Of a stretch of DNA of 64,000 bases, positions 60,196-64,000 are shown one piece after another. Below the pieces are notes generated by a model. It did no database searches, was not told where the DNA came from, and saw only the letters and a list, made by a program, of their open reading frames with translations. Position 1 is the stretch's first letter. Each line of letters starts with the position of its first letter. The stretch spans positions 37,655,994 through 37,719,993 of the forward strand of contig NC_092322.1 in the NCBI RefSeq assembly GCF_036785885.1. Direction: 5' to 3'. Position numbers and translations under genes: made by a program. Source of the DNA: Coffea arabica (taxonomy: Eukaryota > Streptophyta > Magnoliopsida > Gentianales > Rubiaceae).

Positions 60196-63100
60196 TGTCG
60201 CGCCCCATTTTTTGGAAAAAAAATGAAATTACGATTACGGGTTTATAAAAATGAATTTTTTGATTGATTTTGATTGAAAAAGAGTTTTTTATTTTTAGAA
60301 AATAAATAAAGAAAATGGGCTTAAATGGAACTAAAAGTGCGATGATTTTGACCCAAAAATAATAGTTTAAAAAGGATTTTAATAAAAAATAGGAGTCGCC
60401 ACTTGGTATTGAGTTAAGGTGTACCAAGTCAACTAAAATGAATTTTCAAAGAAAAAGTTGAAAAAACCCATTTTAAACGATTTCAAGTCTGTAAAAATCA
60501 AGAGAAAAGGGGTCGGGAGTGACATTTGAAGAAAGGGTACGTAAGGATAAAATCCAAAGCACCCTTTCAACCTAACCAAAGCCAGTTGCGTTATTTAATA
60601 AAAAGCTTTTCTTATTTTAACCTAAGAATTTATCACATTTGGATGTCACTATATGGATACAAAACCTAAATCTAGGAAGATATCGGGGGGTCAGAATATC
60701 TCTTCAAAACTTGATTGGTGCAAATAACATTAATTGTGATGCCCAAGAGTGACTCTTCGAAGAGGTCACGAATATGCAAAATATGAGACTCGAAAGAAAG
60801 AAAAGAAAAGAAAAGAAAATAATAATATACATGACCTAAAGGAATGCATCATAACGGGTGTGGGGGCTAAAATTCATGATTCAATTTTTCCTTTTATAGA
60901 GGGAATACGAGCGTGCTAAGGTTAGAAAAACCACACTCGTCCATATTCCATAGTCAAGAGGTATTTCCTATCTAATCAAGCAAAAATGTACTAACCTAAT
61001 TCTAATTCTTAAATGGAATGGAAGTCCTAAAATGCCATGTTCCACACATAGGGATAAGGAATATACATATAGGGAAAATATGGATAAGGGATGTACATAA
61101 GGGGGAAATATCATGCAAAAATGGTAAGGACCCTAAAAGATAGAAAATATGCATGCAAATGTAATGATTATCATACAAACATGATCTAGCACGTGAATGG
61201 TACCTAAGGGTCTAGCATTGGACTAACCCATGTCTATAAATTCTCACTAGCGTTAGACTAGTGAGAAATTAGAAAGGAGGGCCACAATTAGTATTGGATT
61301 AGTGTGGAATTGGGAAAAGGGGCAACAACTAGCGTTGGACTAATGTGGCGGCGTCATGCATTTATTATAATCAAATAAATCATGTAAAACATAATAAAGC
61401 AAATAAACATATAAATTACATATAGCACATAGCACATAAGCATGAAATCTAGATGCAAGACTCTAAAAAATCGAGTAACACATAAACACACAAGCATGTA
61501 AAACACGCAAAGCAAATAATGACTTAACTATTACACTCGGAAGACCCTAACTACAATCTAAAAAGAGAAAGAATTAAATAAAATGAAATAATAACCAAAC
61601 TATTATAATTTTGGCATTTAATGCCTCTTAAATAACCGAAATTAAAAAATGAATATACAAGATTAAAACCAATAAAGTGAATAAATAAATAAAATAAAAT
61701 AAAATAAAGAAACACATTCAAAAGAATGCAATTACACACATAGAATCACATAGAAACATATTGGGTCAAATAAAATCAAAATAAAGAAGTAGAGCGTACC
61801 TCCCTTGAATTGGTTGTCTAATGAAATGCAATTTTCTTATTTAACCTCCAAAACAATAAAATGGTCAAGGCATCACTTTAATTAACAAATAATCACAAGA
61901 AATTGAAATAAATACGAAATTGAATTAATCAAATCATTTAAATAAAAATAAGCAACCCATATTCAATAAATTAAAACAAACAAGGATCCAATTGAAACAA
62001 TTAAAGAAGTTTGAGGGGTTAAATTATTATTATTACAAATATTAGGGGTCTAAATGAAAATAATAGAATTAAGGTTTAAGATAAAGTCTATCAAAACTAA
62101 ATGTTAAATTTCACAAAAAATGAATGAAAACCCATTTGCTATAGTTAAACAATAAAATTACCCCAAATTTCTACTAAATTTCACATCATGATTATAAATC
62201 TATCAAAAAAATCGTTCAGCCTTCAAATTCATCCAAAAATTCACTAAAAATCTATTCAAAAACCCATTAAGTCATATCAAAGAAAAATAACATTTAAAAA
62301 GGACCAGATTGGTTAAATTTTCCAATTTTATGGGCCGTGGTAGAATAAGGAGAAAGTTGAGGGGTCGGACTGCAATTTTGGAAAGCTTTTCATGCATGCT
62401 TCGCCGAAGCTATTCTTCTTCTTCGCTGTTTCTGGGTTCATCCGAAACAAGCTTGGAATCTTATGTAGCAATTTTAACAACAAATCCAATCTCAAGTCCT
62501 TGTCAAATTCCCAAACCCATCATCAAGATATTATGCTAAGCACATAAAAGGAAAAATCTGAGCTGAGGAACTTGCAAGAACCCAGGTTCGTTCATTGGTT
62601 TCAAGTTCTGGGTTTTCATGTCAAAATCAAACAAGCACCAAACTCTCAAGCCAAAACAACAATCAAACCCAAATCTTGTACTTTGCCCTCCTAAGAATTC
62701 TCAAACCCAAATTACACGCACAAACAGGAACAAAAAATGCAACCTTTAGCTCATCAAATTACATATGTGGGAAACACTATCTGTTCATGGCCTCTCGATT
62801 GAATTCTTAGTTCAGATTCACATTAAATGAACAAAGGGCCGACACCAGGCCTATCAATAGCACAACAACATCCCCAAACATATCCACAGTCATCGTCATC
62901 AGGCATGAGCAGCAACTAAAAACTTAGAAAAGGAAGAAAATCATGCATCAGTGACTCAAATCTCTATGAAAGTTGTATTAAACCAACATTGAGAGGAATC
63001 CATGTTTACTTGAGAGCACTAAAGCAGCTAGACAATCATGAAATGCCCCAAGAAACGAACGGTTCTGGAAGACGCAACCCACGAACTGTTTTTGCAAAAA

Positions 63101-64000
63101 ATTTTCAGCCCTGATGAAGGCGCTACTTTGGGCCGAGATTTCACTTGCTTAGAGCCGTTTTCTCCCAGGGATTTGTGAACAAAATTTCTCCTAATACCTC
63201 CCAGGAAGGTGCAGAACCCATGAAATCACTCAAAAACTAGAAATCAGAATGAGAAATCAATCTGGAAGGGGGATGGTCTGCCATCCTGGTACCAGATTTT
63301 CTGCAACTTTTCCTTCTTCCTTTCTTCTCCAGCCAGCCCGAAGCTCCTTCCTTCCTCTTGTTTTCTTTTTTTTCAGATTTCCCCCAAGCTCTCTTTTTTC
63401 TCTCTTGGTAGCAGCCCCCCTTTCTTTTTCTTCCCTGGTTTTTCTCCTGCCCAGCCCGTAGCCTCTCCAAGCTTTTTCTCTCCCTCCAGCTCTCTTTCTT
63501 TCTTTGCTGTTACTTCCTTATCCCAGAAACCCTTCTTGTTCAGCTGTTCCCCCCTCTTTCTTTTTTTTTTTGGATTTCTCCCCACGAAACCCTTTTTCTT
63601 TTCCTCTCTTAAAACCTCTCTTGCCCGAAGCCCTTTCTGGTTTTCTTTGTTCCTTCCCCGCGCAGCCTTCCCTTCCTTGTTTCCTCTATACTGCCCGAAA
63701 GCTCTCTAGCTTTCCTTCTTGCCTTTGCCCGTAACTTTTCTTTTCCCTCAATCTCCTGTCTCTTCTTGGTTTCTCTTTCTGGTTTCCTACCCTTTCTCCT
63801 CCAGCCCGTCACCCTCAGCTCTCTCTCTCTCGCTTGACTTTTTCTTTCTTTCCTCCAACCCTTTCTTTTTCTTTTCCGGTTTCTCCTTCTTGCTCTTGCC
63901 TTGTTGCCCGTGGCCTATCCCTTTGCCAGATTTCCCTCTTTTTTCCAGAATTTTCCTAAGTCTCCAAGTGTCTTGCCACCTACCCCCTTTGCATGTGTTG
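60196..64000 (-). repeat. 5-prime LTR of the Tat/Ogre-like element (runs off the window)
   Basis: Direct repeat of 43119-45205 joined to 52361-54085. About 440 bp of its outer end lie beyond the window. Divergence from the partner is uneven along the length: about 6 percent in the first 400 bp and below 1 percent near 61550-62275. Confidence 0.85.

Larger units (their letters stand above)
43119..64000 (-). mobile_element. Very-long-LTR Tat/Ogre-like Ty3/gypsy element without gag-pol
   Basis: Read on the minus strand: the 5-prime LTR starts beyond 64000 and ends at 60196 (GGGGCGCGACA). Next come the PBS at 60193-60175, an interior of 5.7 kb (60195-54522), a PPT-like AAAGAGGGGCAAGC, and the 3-prime LTR from 54521 (TGTAGACAAC...) to 43119. 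Without its own 7.1-kb insertion the LTR is about 4.25 kb. No protease, reverse transcriptase, RNase H or integrase motif was found, so this is a large non-autonomous (LARD-like) element. The lineage call rests on LTR ends, PBS, PPT and LTR length. The left 5-bp flank is AGGAG (43114-43118); its partner is outside the window. Inserted into the Athila-like element. Confidence 0.7.

Overview
The window is nuclear DNA of a flowering plant, most probably a eudicot. The evidence is spliced tau-class glutathione S-transferase (GSTU) genes with the usual two-exon layout, plant LTR retrotransposon lineages (Athila-like, Tat/Ogre-like, Ty1/copia), a plant L1-type LINE with a terminal RNase H, and many MITEs. 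I cannot name the species. There are no bacterial features, rRNA genes, tRNA genes or CRISPR arrays. Only two host genes look intact, both GSTU genes near 31-33 kb. Most of the rest is transposable-element sequence.

Layout. 314-7437: young non-autonomous Athila-like element with 1395-bp LTRs, a shortened gag and no pol (TR-GAG-like). 7452-12005: small TIR elements, one split by a 2.3-kb foldback element with a 10-bp target duplication. 12199-13018: minus-strand pseudogene of an RNA exonuclease 4-like gene, followed by a copia-like solo LTR. 14439-19218: degenerate Ty1/copia element (minus). 20495-26663: full-length but inactive L1-type LINE (minus) with a 15-bp target duplication. 26744-27696: two MITEs. 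27776-33302: GSTU cluster with two intact genes and three broken ones, including a tail-to-tail chimera. 34882-43118: old Athila-like gag-pol element related to the first one, cut off on the right by the next insertion. 43119-64000: very long-LTR Tat/Ogre-like element on the minus strand without gag-pol. Its left LTR is split by a 7.1-kb Mutator-like element (45206-52351) with a 9-bp target duplication. The right LTR runs off the window.

How it fits together. The right half is a three-level nest, Athila-like then Tat/Ogre-like then MULE, whose order is fixed by uninterrupted copies and target duplications. The GST cluster arose by tandem duplication with later decay and one inversion. GSTU enzymes are cytosolic detoxification enzymes that conjugate glutathione to xenobiotics and stress products.

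Best candidate for something new: both Athila-like elements, though strongly diverged, keep the same module downstream of their coding region. It has tandem repeats carrying TGACG-type motifs, a TATA-like box at a conserved spacing, a pyrimidine-rich tract and a CpG-rich block. This looks like an internal promoter plus 5-prime exon, possibly captured from a host gene. It is an inference from sequence layout. All boundaries and divergence counts were read by eye, without alignment software.
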